Origin: Sipunculus nudus
Lineage: Eukaryota; Annelida; Sipuncula; Golfingiida; Sipunculidae
Assembly (NCBI GenBank): GCA_026874595.1
Contig: CM049313.1
Span: forward strand, 19,405,508 to 19,469,507
Direction: 5' to 3'
Length of the DNA: 64,000 nt
The position numbers were made by a program, and so were the translations under genes. The notes beneath the pieces were generated by a model. The model made no database searches and was not told where the DNA came from. It saw only the letters and a program-made list of their open reading frames with translations. Shown here piece after piece: positions 12,089 to 23,008 of this stretch (within the stretch, counting starts at the first letter, position 1; every line of letters starts with the position of its first letter).

Positions 12089-12434
12089 AAGGCCAAAATA
12101 AAAAAAAAGGTATGGTTCTAAGGCACTTTTTTTCAGAAATCAGTGCGGGCGGGCGGTTTTTTTTTATTCTTAATTTTTTTGTATGTTTCGATGAAAATGT
12201 CAAATAATAAGGGAAAAGCATGATAATAACAGATTTTTTTTGGCTAAACAAGTCAAAGCACTAAATGACAAAGGAAATTGTATGATTTTATCTACTTGAA
12301 AGAAATGTCCGAGCGGCTGCAGCTCAAATTTGGTAAGTTTCTATTGAAAATCAAAATAAAAATTTTTGATGCGGGGGTTTAAAATTGATGCAGGCGGTGC
12401 CTGAGAACCATACCTTTTATTTCTTTTTGGCCTA
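12089..12434 (+). mobile_element. MITE with ~30-bp inverted ends (AGGCCAAAA family), copy 1
   Basis: The left end, AGGCCAAAATAAAAAA then GGTATGGTTCT, is the inverse of the right end, AGAACCATACC then TTTCTTTTTGGCCT. The interior is AT-rich with a GGGCGGGCGG patch and no coding frame. A second copy in the opposite orientation lies at 45550-45842. Confidence 0.8.
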
Positions 12435-13510
12435 AAGAATGTCAACATGCGGGATTATTAGAATTCTTTCCCCCCGTGTAATGCATGAAAATCGTGATAG
12501 TAATCCGGGGTTGCTGAATACAAAACAGACCGGAATGGACTACTTCAACGCTTGGTTTCCCTGGAGGGACATGAGTGGCCTCTGGTAAAGGCTTTGTCTG
12601 ATTGGTTGATTATAAGACGTCTGAATAGTTTTTATCTGAATGGTCGACATAGTATGTCGTGGGAACGAGTTAGTATGTTGTGCGCCGACATAGTATGTCG
12701 TGGAAACGAAATAGTATTTCGTAGGAACGAGAAAGTAAGTCATGGGAACGAGTTAGATTTTTTTCTTCAATGTTCAGCAATATTTTTTTTGTCATGTCGT
12801 CTAAGGTGCTTCACACATACACAATATATAGAATACATTAAAATAATTTAAGACTCCTATAAAAAAAATGTCCCATTCCAAATATATGACTGTAATAAGT
12901 TTTTCTGAAGAACATTGAACTTTTATAGGAATAATTCTACAAAGATTTTTTATTCATACGAAAGCCGACAACTCGAAAACCTGTTCATATATTTTAGGAA
13001 TTATTTCATAATTAAAATGAAATTATAATAAAAGTCCCCGGGTAAGTATGGCCGCAATGTTCCAGTTTAAGGTTTCGATCAAATTTTAGGGAGGTTTGGT
13101 AAACCATACATTTTGGAAAGCATATAATGTGCCGAATGCAAAAAAAATGGGTATTTTTTCGTTGTCTCCATTGCAGCCATTTTGAACTTCAAGATCAAGA
13201 CCACTGAGTTTTTTTTTATTATTGTATATGTGCAATGGTACGTCGTCTAAGGTTTTGATTATTTTTTCAACAAAGAAGGTTGAGTTACCATCTAAATAAC
13301 ACAAGATGAAGGATCTGTTAATGTATGATCTGGATCATGTGGAAACACTTTTCTGCAGCTTAGGGGCGTGTCATAACACAAAAATGTAAAGGTTCATATT
13401 CAGTAAAATAAAATAATATGGGTATTATCTCAGGCTATTACTATTTTCCCCCAGCGAAACCATAACGGCACGCGGGCTTATTTTCTCCAGTTCACCGGTT
13501 TTTAACATTA
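12435..13510. other. Non-coding stretch, no gene recognised
   Basis: Short imperfect repeats of a CATAGTATGTCGTGGGAACG phrase lie at 12648-12755. No exon with supported splice sites was found. Confidence 0.45.
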
Positions 13511-13873
13511 CAATGGTTCTGTGTAAGTAAACAAAGTCCATGTGTGTTTTTACCATGACAAAACAGTCTGAGACACGTCAATTCACAAACAAGAAGAAGA
13601 AACATAAAAGAAGAATCATGGAAGAAACATCGGTGGGAAGCTAAAAAATCCTAATTTGTCAAGTTGCACAGTACGGCCACCAGGCGGCGTGCGTTATGTT
13701 TACGTTTAAAGCCACTGATCGCGGCTGGTACAAGATTTTTGTTTCGCTTCTGTACAGAAGTAAACAAAAATGTTTTTGAACGAAATATTGAGAGATGATG
13801 TAATAATTTATGGAGAATACACTGTGTTTATTGTATATCTTATATACCTGAATTGTGAATAGGTTCCTTTAAT
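13511..13873 (+). repeat. Dispersed ~360-bp repeat with CTCF-like motif, copy 1
   Basis: Family order: ATGGTTCTGTGT-GAGTAAACA, GTCCATGTGTG, AAGAAGAAACAT, a GGAAGCTTGAAAAATCTTGA-like block, GCCACCAGGCGGCGTG, GTACAAG, TGTACAG-AGTAA, GGAGAATACAC, GTGAATAGGTTCC. Other + strand copies lie at 25168, 54911 and 56077, with a partial one at 26484. Confidence 0.8.
13674..13692 (+). promoter_or_regulatory. CTCF-like motif in repeat copy 1
   Basis: CGGCCACCAGGCGGCGTGC closely resembles the bilaterian CTCF core. Binding is inference. Confidence 0.35.
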
Positions 13874-14092
13874 AGGCAAAATAATGAAAAGTTTAAGGTT
13901 TGATTTAGAAATTGAGATATTGGGTTTTTTACGGAGTTTAAAGTAGCCATTTTATGAATCCAAAGTGGCCGCAATTTTCCTCACATCCTAATGATTTAGT
14001 TTCATAAATCCCCCAAAATTATGAACGAACATAAGGAACAGGACTAGGTGCCCTTTTGTTCATAAACTCTTAGACTTCGGTCTTCTTTACAG

Positions 14093-14315
14093 GTATCCCT
14101 ATGTGAAAGCGAACAAACCCAAACAGAATTTGGAGATGTCATCGGCTGGACAAACGAAGAGGACTTCGGAATGATCAGTTTCAGTTACTCTGAAGGTCAC
14201 CGGACCTATTTCAGGAAGGTAGTACAGGACGACTATCCGGTTCGAGGAAGGCCATACGATTTCGACGACGTTTACTTGCCCAGTGTTTTCTCAGTTGGCG
14301 TCGAAGTTAACCCGA
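14093..14315 (+). CDS. Internal exon encoding a cold-shock/OB-fold-like domain
   Basis: The exon is bounded by a good acceptor (CTTCTTTACAG) and donor (CCGA|GTAAGT). It reads open for 74 codons plus one base, starting in phase 0. The peptide contains FGDVIGWTNEEDFGMISFS, then YFRKVV, FDDVYLP and VFSVGVEVNPS. The G-x-V-x-x-W...FG-x-I...YF pattern is that of cold-shock (CSD) OB-fold domains, which bind single-stranded nucleic acid. Codon use and composition differ sharply from the AT-rich flanks, so real coding sequence is very likely. Which gene it belongs to is unknown. No adjoining exon with matching phase was found with confidence, and the IP3R-like exons lie 40 kb away. The CSD assignment is by pattern only. 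Confidence 0.65.
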
Positions 14316-14445
14316 GTAAGTTTAAATATTTTTTACTCACCAATACAAACTAATCATATGAACCTAACGTGGCCTATATTACCTCTTCCAATCTGACTTT
14401 ATCTCCATTTGTTATTATTTTAGATTTTTACCCTCAATATCAACT

Positions 14446-14482
14446 TCAGCAGACCACCGTAACCCATCGGTCCCTTGTTTTC
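14446..14482 (+). repeat. Terminal fragment of the CAGCTGA-family element
   Basis: CACCGTAACCCATCGGTCCC then TTGTTTT matches the right end of the 37454-40630 element. Only the end piece is present. Confidence 0.5.
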
Positions 14483-15376
14483 ATGACATTCTTGTAAATT
14501 AACTTCCTTAATCATGATTTTTCCCTTCCATATATCATACTAATGAATTTACATTGGTTAAAAATTGAAATAAAACGTAATAATTAAGAAACTGAAATAA
14601 TCTTTATTTCATATACTTCTATTGCATTAAAATTGAGAAGTTTCATAAACACGAGTGTTTGTGTGTGTTAACCAGGCAGATTTTGGAGGAATGAAAATCA
14701 ATTGAATTTTAAGCACTCTTTATATTGATGTATATAGTACATTTCTTGCTAACTCCAATTAAATTGTGCTGGTTGTTTATACCATATACCACCCTGATTT
14801 TATTCCTTGGTTGTCAGCATCTCTATGTTTGAAAGTAATTTAATTGACAGTTTCAAAAGCTTTGCTAAATACTCTATTTAATTATGTCTCCATATTAAAG
14901 AATCTTATAAACAGCTCGCATTTTAATATTGAATCTGGGATGTTAAACAGTCTGTTCTTACTTCATGATTCCATGTATTCATCTTTATGGTTTAATATCC
15001 TAAACATGAACCCTATATATGCAACAATTTTTTCATAAATGACGGGAAATTAAAAATATCCCCATTTCTGTGCTTCTCCTCTCAAACATAAAAAAGTGTA
15101 TATTTAGCTATTAAAATAACGACTCTTGTATATATTTAACTATATAATTGTTATTTTTGCTGTATTCTTAATATGTAAATAAACATATGCATCGCCTGTT
15201 TCCAAATAACATTTACATGTCAAGGTGACGAGGTAGGTCATGCATTTTTCTTGCAGGTCCTGTAAAAGTCCTGAAGTTTTGATTTGTTACAGACCCTGCT
15301 ACAACTTTGGATGTGCTTGATTATAGACAGTTGGTCTGGAATAGTCTGGTTATATCATCTGTTTTTATGTATTTTT
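14483..15376. other. AT-rich intergenic or intronic stretch
   Basis: No recognisable exon, RNA gene or repeat. Confidence 0.4.
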
Positions 15377-16184
15377 GCTCAGCTGACTGTAAGTCAACAG
15401 AGCTGTAGTGGTTGGTGCGCGTCCGTCCGTCTGTCTTTGTGTCTGTTAGACTGGCACGTTTTGACAACTGTGTACCTACGATATTTGGTATACAGTTAGA
15501 TGTGCTCCTACTTAATCCCTAATTAGGTCACTGCGACTTCGTTCCTTCGAAAAATGAAGCAAAATTCTACATTTTGCTTAGCTGACTAGTATATGTATAC
15601 AGAGAATTTTACTTTGAGGCTCTATTATAATCACTTGCATTGTCAAACTCCAGGCAGCCAACTTCTGGTCACTACAGCCCTGCTGGGGTAACCTGATAAG
15701 CATTGCATCACTGGTTGAGCACCCCTGCTGTCACATGTGTATATTAATTCTCATATCACCCACTCAACCTGGAATATTCTCTCACCTCTCTTTCGGCTTT
15801 AAAACACAGCCCCCTATTTATAACTTTTCGCCCCAAGCCGAGAATTTTCCATTTCTCGAACAATCTAAAGAACCTTACATAATAAACACGCTAAAAAACA
15901 TACTAGAACAAAGATTTAATTTTACACCAAATATTACATCAGATATTGCACCGACTTTGAGAATGGCACATTTGTTTTCTTTTGAGTACTGTTATTAAAT
16001 TTTCACAGCTTGAACACATAAGGAAAAAACCTTTTATAATCTGAAATTTGAAAGCAATTGGTCAAAAACGGGTTTTCAATCACTATGTCAAGTATTGTTT
16101 ACATCAAGCCAGCCAAGTACAGTGTTATGCACAGTTATTGCTACAGCCCTCGTCTCCCGAAGCTGTTATGTAACTCAATTCACA
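15377..16184 (+). mobile_element. CAGCTGA-family element, left part, interrupted by the 4.4-kb element
   Basis: Starts CTCAGCTGACTGTAAGTCA, then a GCGTCCGTCCGTCTGTC tract, GACTGGCACGTTTTGACAA and ATACAGTTAGATGT, matching the start of the 37454-40630 element. Later blocks (TGTCAAGTATTGTTTACATC, CTGTTATGTAAC) match near 38870-38930. It breaks off where the inverted-repeat element begins. Confidence 0.65.
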
Positions 16185-16458
16185 CCTGGGGCCTGTTGCA
16201 TAAAATTTCCGAAAATCGCAAAGTTGCGATGGGTTTGCGATGAAAATTGCGAAGCTCTTGCGACGGTTGCATAAAACATGACGCAAATTTCACGTACTTG
16301 CCACGCACTTGCGACGCAATTTATGCTTCACGCGTCGTGTGTTCTTAGATGCTGCCGGCACCTTCACCTTACAGACCTTCTCAAGGCGTATCCATTGTGA
16401 GTGTGGAACTATTTGCCTCCCAGGTAGTGAAAAATCGTGTAACCACCTTCGACAGATA

Positions 16459-18130
16459 CGGTGGCTGATTTAGGACACAACAAAAAAATTTATCTCGAGA
16501 TCTCGAGATAACATCTCGAGATCTCGACATAGAATTTCGAAAAAAAAAATTTAAGGAAGCCCAAAAAAAAAAAACCATTTTAGGAACCAAAAAAAAAAAT
16601 TTTAGGAACCAAAAAAAATGTTTACGAAGCAAAAAAAAAATTTAAAAACAAAATAAAAAAATTAGGAAGCAAAAAAAATTATCTTTCGAGATCTCTAGAT
16701 AAAATGTCACACTTTTACGAACCATTCTAAGCTGAATTGATATAAAACAAAGCAACGTTTATGGGTACAGTATACGTTAAGAGTGCTAACTATTGCAATT
16801 ATAAAACAAAGACCATGTATACTGTGTTTAACTGAACGGTAATACAATATAATTAATTTAAAATCAATCAAGTTTGTTTATCCCCTAAGATAAGGTGAGT
16901 TGAAGAAAAGTTCAATATAAATTCAATATTTAATTATTCATATCCGTAAGGAAGATGTCAAAGCCTGAAGAAACTGAAACATTCTACCTGAACGGCGGAT
17001 ATGGAGCCATGGCTGTTAAATCACTCAAATAAAAATGTTTGGGCTGCATACATGCATTGTGGGTACCTTATTATTTTAAGAATACAAACAAATATGAGCT
17101 TCTTATAGGAACACACTTTTTGTACAATTTCTTTCAGCTTTTGTTTTTATTGAAATGGTGTGTTGTTTTATGGAACATGTATTAGAATATCATAAATTAA
17201 AATATGCTAAAAATGATTACTATGTTTTCAAGTAGGTACGCTGGGGGGGGGGGGGGGGGGGTGCTTCAGCCCCTAAAGCCCAAGTCTTGATCCACTATAG
17301 CTATAACTAAAGCTAAGATTACCTTTAGTCAACCTATCTTCATAAATGTTTTATATTCATAAATAAACGGTTTAAATATTTCGATCATCTCTCATCATGA
17401 TTTTTCTTCAGCATAATGCTCTGCTTTGGTCTTTAAGTCGCTATTCACCTGCCTTATTTATAGAATCTTTGTATTATAGGCTAACTCTGCATATACATAT
17501 TAAAGAAGTGAAAGTAATCATAAACATAATCTAGGTAAACATAATCTATTAAACTTTCATCAAAATGAGCCAATCCCATGGGTAAAGGCGATGTCTTTGT
17601 CTATATCCACGTGTTTTTATAACATGGGTCGGGGGGGGTGGGGGTGCAAAAATTGCCACCGGTCGTAATAGAAAGACGTCCGGCAGAAACATCTGGCTTC
17701 AATTCAGAGAGTACAGAGTTCTGTAAATGACAAATACTGCATTGCTTCACATGCTCTAACGAATATCAACTAGTGATCTTTCAATAACTCGGTTACAGGT
17801 TTTTATCTGTATGTTAACACTTGCACAAATGCCTTGTGTACAGGATAAAATGTTTATACGTCAAAGTGGGGTTATAAGACCCATTCCCAGCTTGGGTTAC
17901 CTTTATTTTATTTTATTTTTTTTGCTTCCTAACACTTTTTTTTTGCTTCCTAAAAATTTTTTTTTTTTTGCTTCCTTACATTTATTTTGCTTCCTAAAAA
18001 TTTGTTTGGGCTTCCTGAATTTTTTTTTGCTTCTTAAATTTTTTTTGGTGAAATTCTATGTCGAGATCTCGAGATGTTATCTCGAGATCTCGAGATAAAT
18101 ATTTTTTTCTGTGTCCTAAATCAGCCACCG
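16459..18130. mobile_element. Nested 1.67-kb element with long inverted ends, TA-flanked
   Basis: CGGTGGCTGATTTAGGACAC at 16459 is inverted exactly at the right end (GTGTCCTAAATCAGCCACCG, ending 18130), and TA lies immediately outside both ends. The inverted arms continue for about 90 bp through two CTCGAGATCTCGAGAT-type palindromes and a GACATAGAATTTC block. They then fade into arrays of A-rich GGAAGC-spaced units (16553-16680) and their inverse (17925-18045). The interior has a poly-G run at 17246-17263 and no recognisable transposase. A TA target is what Tc1/mariner-type elements use, but the class is inference. Confidence 0.8.
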
Positions 18131-19142
18131 TAGATAGATACACATATCAACTTTGATTTTAAAAGCAGATAATTTTTGTGACAACATTACACAACAAACA
18201 CGCTTTAATGTCCTGATATATATAACTGCAAGAATAAGTAATAATCTTTATAATTAGTAAATAAATATAAAACACATTATAAGCTTGTAAATAATTTTGA
18301 AGAAAATGACAAACTGGGAAAATACATATGTCCGCCACAAGAATTTAAACATCGTCAAGGGCGCCAAAGACATTTTTAATTCACATGCATCTTCCATGTA
18401 CAAGATTGTTAAACATTGTTTAAATTGTATTGACATGGAATTATCAGCTATGAAAATTAGTTATACAATTATCATATTAACATATCATTTTTCAATTGTT
18501 TCATTATTGTTTTATAATTTTTTTTTCAAATTAAAACTCAAACATTTGTCCCCAAGAAACTTTCAGATTTCCCAATTGTCTCTTCGTTAAGGCCCCCTTC
18601 CCAAACGAAAGACATGAATTGATTTCCCTTCATATGCGCATATACCAAACAAGATCCAACTGATTTACATTCACATATTCAAACAACTGACATTTCGTAT
18701 TCATAATTATATTTCAGTTTAACATATGTATATATCTATATATATACAAAAGTGTATGAAAAATTAGGAGGTAATGAAAAATGTATTTTTTGTCAGTTTC
18801 ACCGTTTTAACTAAGTTATGTCATTTCAAAATAATATATACAAGAAGAAAGCATTGCTATTTTACTATATTGCGTAGGAATCTATTTCAATTCTTGCAAG
18901 TATAAAATAACTTCTCATTTCGAAGTTATGGCCCTGAAAATAGTAAAAGAGCAACTATATCCCCATATAGTTTTGAGCTAGTTGGCACCAATAATAACTT
19001 TTCACTTTTAATATCTCCAGAAAATTCAACACCCGACTGTAATTAAGGATTTGGGCGTGGTCAAAAATAGTGTTATTCTGCTTTAAACTTTGTCGATTCA
19101 CGATTCGTTATCATCAAACTCTGTCCGAAACTTGATTGGAGA

Positions 19143-19265
19143 ATGTTCCCGGAGTACTGTTGTGTCGCATCTCAGTGCCCTAATAGAACCCTGACAGGTT
19201 TATCGATGCCTTTCATTAGGGACACTTGCACACACATTAAAACCCTGATTTGTCAGACCGCATAA
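19143..19265 (+). pseudogene. THAP zinc-finger remnant (N-terminal part)
   Basis: The frame starts ATG and reads MFPEYCCVASQCPNR, then a short loop and LSMPFIRD, before losing similarity and stopping at 40 codons. A start Met followed within a few residues by C-x(2-5)-C and then a small basic/Pro motif is how C2CH THAP DNA-binding domains begin. THAP domains head P-element transposases and THAP-family host proteins. The second half (conserved Trp, Cys, His and AVPTIF-like motif) is not visible. Its place inside an inverted-repeat element supports a transposase origin. Confidence 0.4.
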
Positions 19266-19297
19266 CGAGATTATGGGTGTACCGCTGCATTTTTATC

Positions 19298-19562
19298 TCA
19301 GCCGACTATAAGTAATCTGAGCTAAAGCGACGGTCCTTTGTATGTCGTCCGTCCGTAAACAAACCACGTTTTTAATTTGGACCTATATGAATCCAAAATT
19401 CGAAATACAGTTAGATGTCCCAAGTTCGCCTATTAAACCCGAAACTGTCTCAATGCGTCTTTGCTCCTCTGAAAAATAAGAAAAGCTCTCTTCTTCCAGA
19501 GAAAGTCTATTGTCACACTTCATGACTGCCTAAAACCACTTATCCGTTTTGGTCATGCTTTC
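19298..19562 (+). mobile_element. CAGCTGA-family fragment
   Basis: GCCGACTATAAGTAATCTGAG, GTCGTCCGTCCGTAAAC, ATACAGTTAGATGTCCC and TATTGTCACACTTCATGACT match, in order, blocks at 37459-37740. It ends where the LINE tail starts. Confidence 0.65.
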
Positions 19563-19567
19563 TGCAG

Positions 19568-20034
19568 GAGCTCATTGAATCGTACCACCATAATCATGAG
19601 CTTCGCTCTTCCGTTCATTATCTCTTCGATGTTCCATTCTCAAGGTCTTCGACCATATGCATGAGAGCTATTGATGTACATGTAGCTTGTCCTAAACTTT
19701 GGAGTGAATCACCGCAGTACTTGCAATCACAACCGAGTCTGTCAGCTTTTAAATCTCATCTGAAAACTCATTTGTGTATTCAATGACCTTCTGTGATACG
19801 AATTCTCTTGAAACGTTTTTATTGTTTTAAACTTAATTTTGTAACTTTATTTTTTTTTCATCGTAAAGTTAACCAATATCATTCCATTTGTCACCTTTAA
19901 GGAATACAGCGTTTAGGGCACTATTTCTGGCGGATTTTACGCTTTATAACATAATTAATATTAATATTTATATTACTATGATTATTATTATTACATTTAT
20001 TATTATTATTATGATTATTATTATGATTATTTAG
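19568..20034 (+). mobile_element. LINE 3' end: RT C-terminal tail, 3' UTR and ATT-rich tail
   Basis: From 19568 a frame reads ELIESYHHNHELRSS, later RAIDVHVACPKLWSESP and SLSAFKSHLKTHLC, with the stop at 19784-19786. The LRSS...LW...P...FKSHLKTHL order is the standard C-terminus of jockey/CR1-type LINE reverse transcriptases. After the stop comes a 3' UTR-like segment with GCGTTTAGGGCACTATTTCT and a microsatellite-like ATT-rich tail at 19958-20034, a usual LINE terminus. The body of the element is missing (5' truncation). Confidence 0.7.
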
Positions 20035-20631
20035 CATAAAAATATCTACACTACGACAATTTAAATCTAACAGTGAACAGATGCTCATGGGACCATCTCC
20101 CTGTCTATAAATATATGAAACAAAAAGCTGTATTAACATATTTTTATATATAACAATTTCCAAATTCTGTAAATGAGATACTGTCAGTAAAAGAAAATGG
20201 CGCACATATTTTGCAAATTATGATGTTTGAATATTATGTATTTCTTCAGTACGCCGGTTTATATGATATTATGACAGAATATTTATATGTAACGCTGGAA
20301 AGGTTTAGATAATAATTTATAAAAAAAAATCGTATTGCTTCTTGCAATATAAGAGCTAGAAATAAATTTTAGTCAACAGCGGCCGCAATAATGTAACAAA
20401 CATATTCCAAGATCGTGATAAAAAAAGAACCAGTGAAGAAATATGTTGAACATTTTTTCTTTTATTAAAAGGTGCTGCGATGGGCTTGCGACCCCGATTT
20501 TATCGTCGCAAATGTTTGGTGTTTTGCGACACATCGCAACTCTGCAACAGTTTTATGCAACCGACTTTTCTGTTGCGACCCTGTTGCGACGCCTCGCAGC
20601 CTTGCGATGCTTTTATGCAACAGGCCCCAGG

Positions 20632-21260
20632 CAGGTTCTAGGCAAATCTCACTGTAAACCTAAATTTAGGTCATAGTGATCTATATTCTGCAAGCTACGG
20701 GGCAAAAACATGATTTTGAACACCAAGACATTCAGACATTTAGACAATAGTATCCATTGACCCTAGAAAAATTTAACCTTACAGGGTAGTCCATGGCAAA
20801 TCTCCTTGGAAACGTGAAATTAGGTTCTTAGAGCCTTCTAATGGAACATCCAGAGAGTTCCTTTGCAAGTCCCCTTTAAATTCTTAAATTAGGTCGCTGT
20901 GCCCTCTTATACATTCTGTAAGATAAAGGGGAAAAACATTATTTTAGCACTGTTAAAGTCAGATGGCACAAATTATAACGGCTCGACCTAGAACTGCCCA
21001 AATCTCCTTCAACACCTGGGGTTGGGTCATTCTGTGAGTTACCAGCCGAAAACCTAATTTTTTAGCACCGTAAAAGTCAGACAGGGCACAAATCCTAACT
21101 GATATAGAAACGTCTTACTTTATATAAAGGGAGGTCATTGTAATGTATCCTTGGACATATGGGATAAAGTCACTGGGACCTATATTCTGCAAGATTTATG
21201 AAAGAACATGATTTGAGTCAGATTTACACAAATTAAGGAAACCCTTAATAAGGTAACTGT
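20632..21260. repeat. Degenerate ~150-160 bp tandem repeat (GGGCACAAAT family), copy 2
   Basis: Same order of phrases as 6481-7262: GGCAAATCTC, AAATTAGGTCA, TATATTCTGCAAG, ACATGATTTT, CAGACAGGGCACAAATCCTAA. About four eroded units are visible. It starts immediately outside the right end of the 4.4-kb element. Confidence 0.7.
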
Positions 21261-21289
21261 TACCAAATTTCTAAGGACTATGGGCAAAA

Positions 21290-21660
21290 AGCATTAATGG
21301 TACAGCGGCCATATTTGCAGCGATATTAACAGCCATATTAAATAGCACCATAATCAAAAACAATATAGCCTTGAAAACAGTTTCAGTAGACTGCTTGACC
21401 CTGAAAACATGCCACCAAAATCAATCCCCTACTTTAATTCAATGGCTTGTTATACATGATTCAATGGTACAGCGTCCATGTTGGCAGCTTTATACAATAT
21501 CACCATAACCAAATACGGTATTGTCTTGGAAATAGTTTCAGTAGATGTCTTGATCCTGAAAACATAGACAAAGACACCAAAATCAATCCCCTACGTTAAT
21601 TTCTTTGCGAGTTATAGAGGAATCAATGTGACGGCGGTCATCTTGGACGCAATCTTTAAC
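21290..21660. repeat. Tandem repeat, ~165-bp unit, 2.3 copies
   Basis: Units start near 21301, 21468 and 21629 (TACAGCGGCCATATTTGC and variants). They share TAGCACCATAA-CAAAAACA, GTTTCAGTAGA, TTGA-CCTGAAAACAT and ACCAAAATCAATCCCCTAC. Confidence 0.85.
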
Positions 21661-22745
21661 TTCACCCTTCCTGCCCGCGATCCATGATGTCTACCCAAGT
21701 TTTTTTACTCCCCTGAGGGTATCCTATCTGGATCAGGAGTCCAACTTAGGGGATCTATGATTGCACACAGGAGTGCGGCGTTGGTATGTTTGTCTGGTAG
21801 TAACATTATTTCTTTTTGGCATGATTATTGTCCGTTCAAGATTGATATCAGTCAGGTATCAGTCAGGCTTAAGCTGTAGCTCCTGTGAGTCCGACAGTCA
21901 AAAACTGGTGTGCAACAAGTAACTATGTTCTAATCAGGCATATATATGTCCTTCGAAATGTTTACTGAAAGGTGTGAATGTCAGCCTCTATTATCATTGG
22001 TCATGCTTTGTAGCGCGAGTGTCATAACCTATGTACGCTCTTTACACAGCGCTTTACCTATAGGGCTACTTCCTATATCGTAAGGCGCTGTTTGTTATGA
22101 CCTCGTATCCTGAATTGCAACACCAGAGGGGAGCACTGTATTTTTGTTCAATCAGATGAGACCTTGTGCTGGAAGACAAAGCCAAGCGAGGAATACACGG
22201 AGCCAATCATATTCATTTCTTTTTGAGTGACAGCTCATCCCCCAGCGTAACCGTCTGACCAGGCCACAGGCTCAGAGAGAATTGCCCCTGGCGTGGTTTG
22301 CTTAGGGCCTTGGGCACATAGGATGCTCGGCCGGTGAGCTGTAATTCAAACGAAACGTAACAACAAAGGCTGCGTACACACCTCGCTGGCTGGTTTCAGT
22401 TCTGCAGACAACAGATACATGGCTACGCTAACACAGTCATAATGTCATAATCGAATCGGTCGATGATGCGAGAATGCATAGGGAGCAATTTAAATTCGAC
22501 CAAAAATTCATCAAGCGGCGCTTGAAGCGCGGCAATGGGCGGAGCCAGGATGCCTGTCGAGTGTTTGTTTATTGGCATCTGATTGGCTGCTTGTCACATC
22601 GTATCCACGTTAATTTCAGTGGACAACAAACCGCCATCTGGTGTCTAAATATATCATAAACGGTCAAAGCTGGCAGCGTGAAAATCAGTTGCTTCTTTAG
22701 AAGCGCAAGATTTCCGCTGCCTCGGGAGCGTATGACCTATGTGTG

Positions 22746-22747
<2 letters not shown>
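21661..22747. other. Unassigned block with higher GC and promoter-like words
   Basis: From about 22020 to 22740 base composition is more balanced than the surroundings. The block carries CCAAT boxes in both orientations (GAGCCAATCA near 22201, CTGATTGGCTG near 22579) and a GC box (GGGCGGAGCC near 22539). No exon is recognised nearby. It could be a promoter region or an old repeat. Confidence 0.3.

Positions 22748-22801
<54 letters not shown>
22748..22801. repeat. (TA)n microsatellite
   Basis: An uninterrupted TA run. Confidence 0.95.
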
Positions 22802-22804
<3 letters not shown>

Positions 22805-22888
22805 CCATTGATTCTAAATCATCAGGTAGTTTAGATATGTGTATTAATTGCATGCAAAAAAAATCAACATGGTAATGTTACTTTACAG

Positions 22889-23008
22889 ATTAAGAAGACG
22901 ACATTCTTTATTCCTAGAGAGGACACCAAAAAAGACCGAGATGAAAAGAAGCTTTTTTTCTGTTTGTCAAGAATTCTAACACAAACATCACAGAATGGAA
23001 AAGTATAA
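22889..23008 (+). CDS. Candidate terminal exon, 39 codons and stop (unrecognised)
   Basis: After an acceptor-like TACTTTACAG, a frame reads IKKTTFFIPREDTKKDR then DEKKLFFCLSRILTQTSQNG and stops at 23006-23008. The charged, protein-like composition in AT-rich surroundings is the only support. I recognise no domain. The phase does not join the 14093-14315 exon, because that exon's leftover base would create an immediate stop. A chance frame is quite possible. Confidence 0.22.
   Translation: MKKTTFFIPREDTKKDRDEKKLFFCLSRILTQTSQNGKV

Larger units (their letters stand above)
16185..20631 (+). mobile_element. 4.4-kb element with 17-bp inverted ends, P-element/THAP-like candidate
   Basis: CCTGGGGCCTGTTGCAT at 16185 is matched exactly in inverse by ATGCAACAGGCCCCAGG ending at 20631. 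Subterminal regions on both sides are rich in TTGCGACG-type short repeats (16207-16335 and 20470-20610), as in transposon ends with multiple transposase contact sites. Inside lie a THAP-like peptide remnant (19143), a nested TA-flanked element (16459-18130), a CAGCTGA-family fragment and a LINE tail. No intact transposase remains. I could not find a clean 8-bp target duplication, so the P-element assignment is tentative. Confidence 0.55.
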
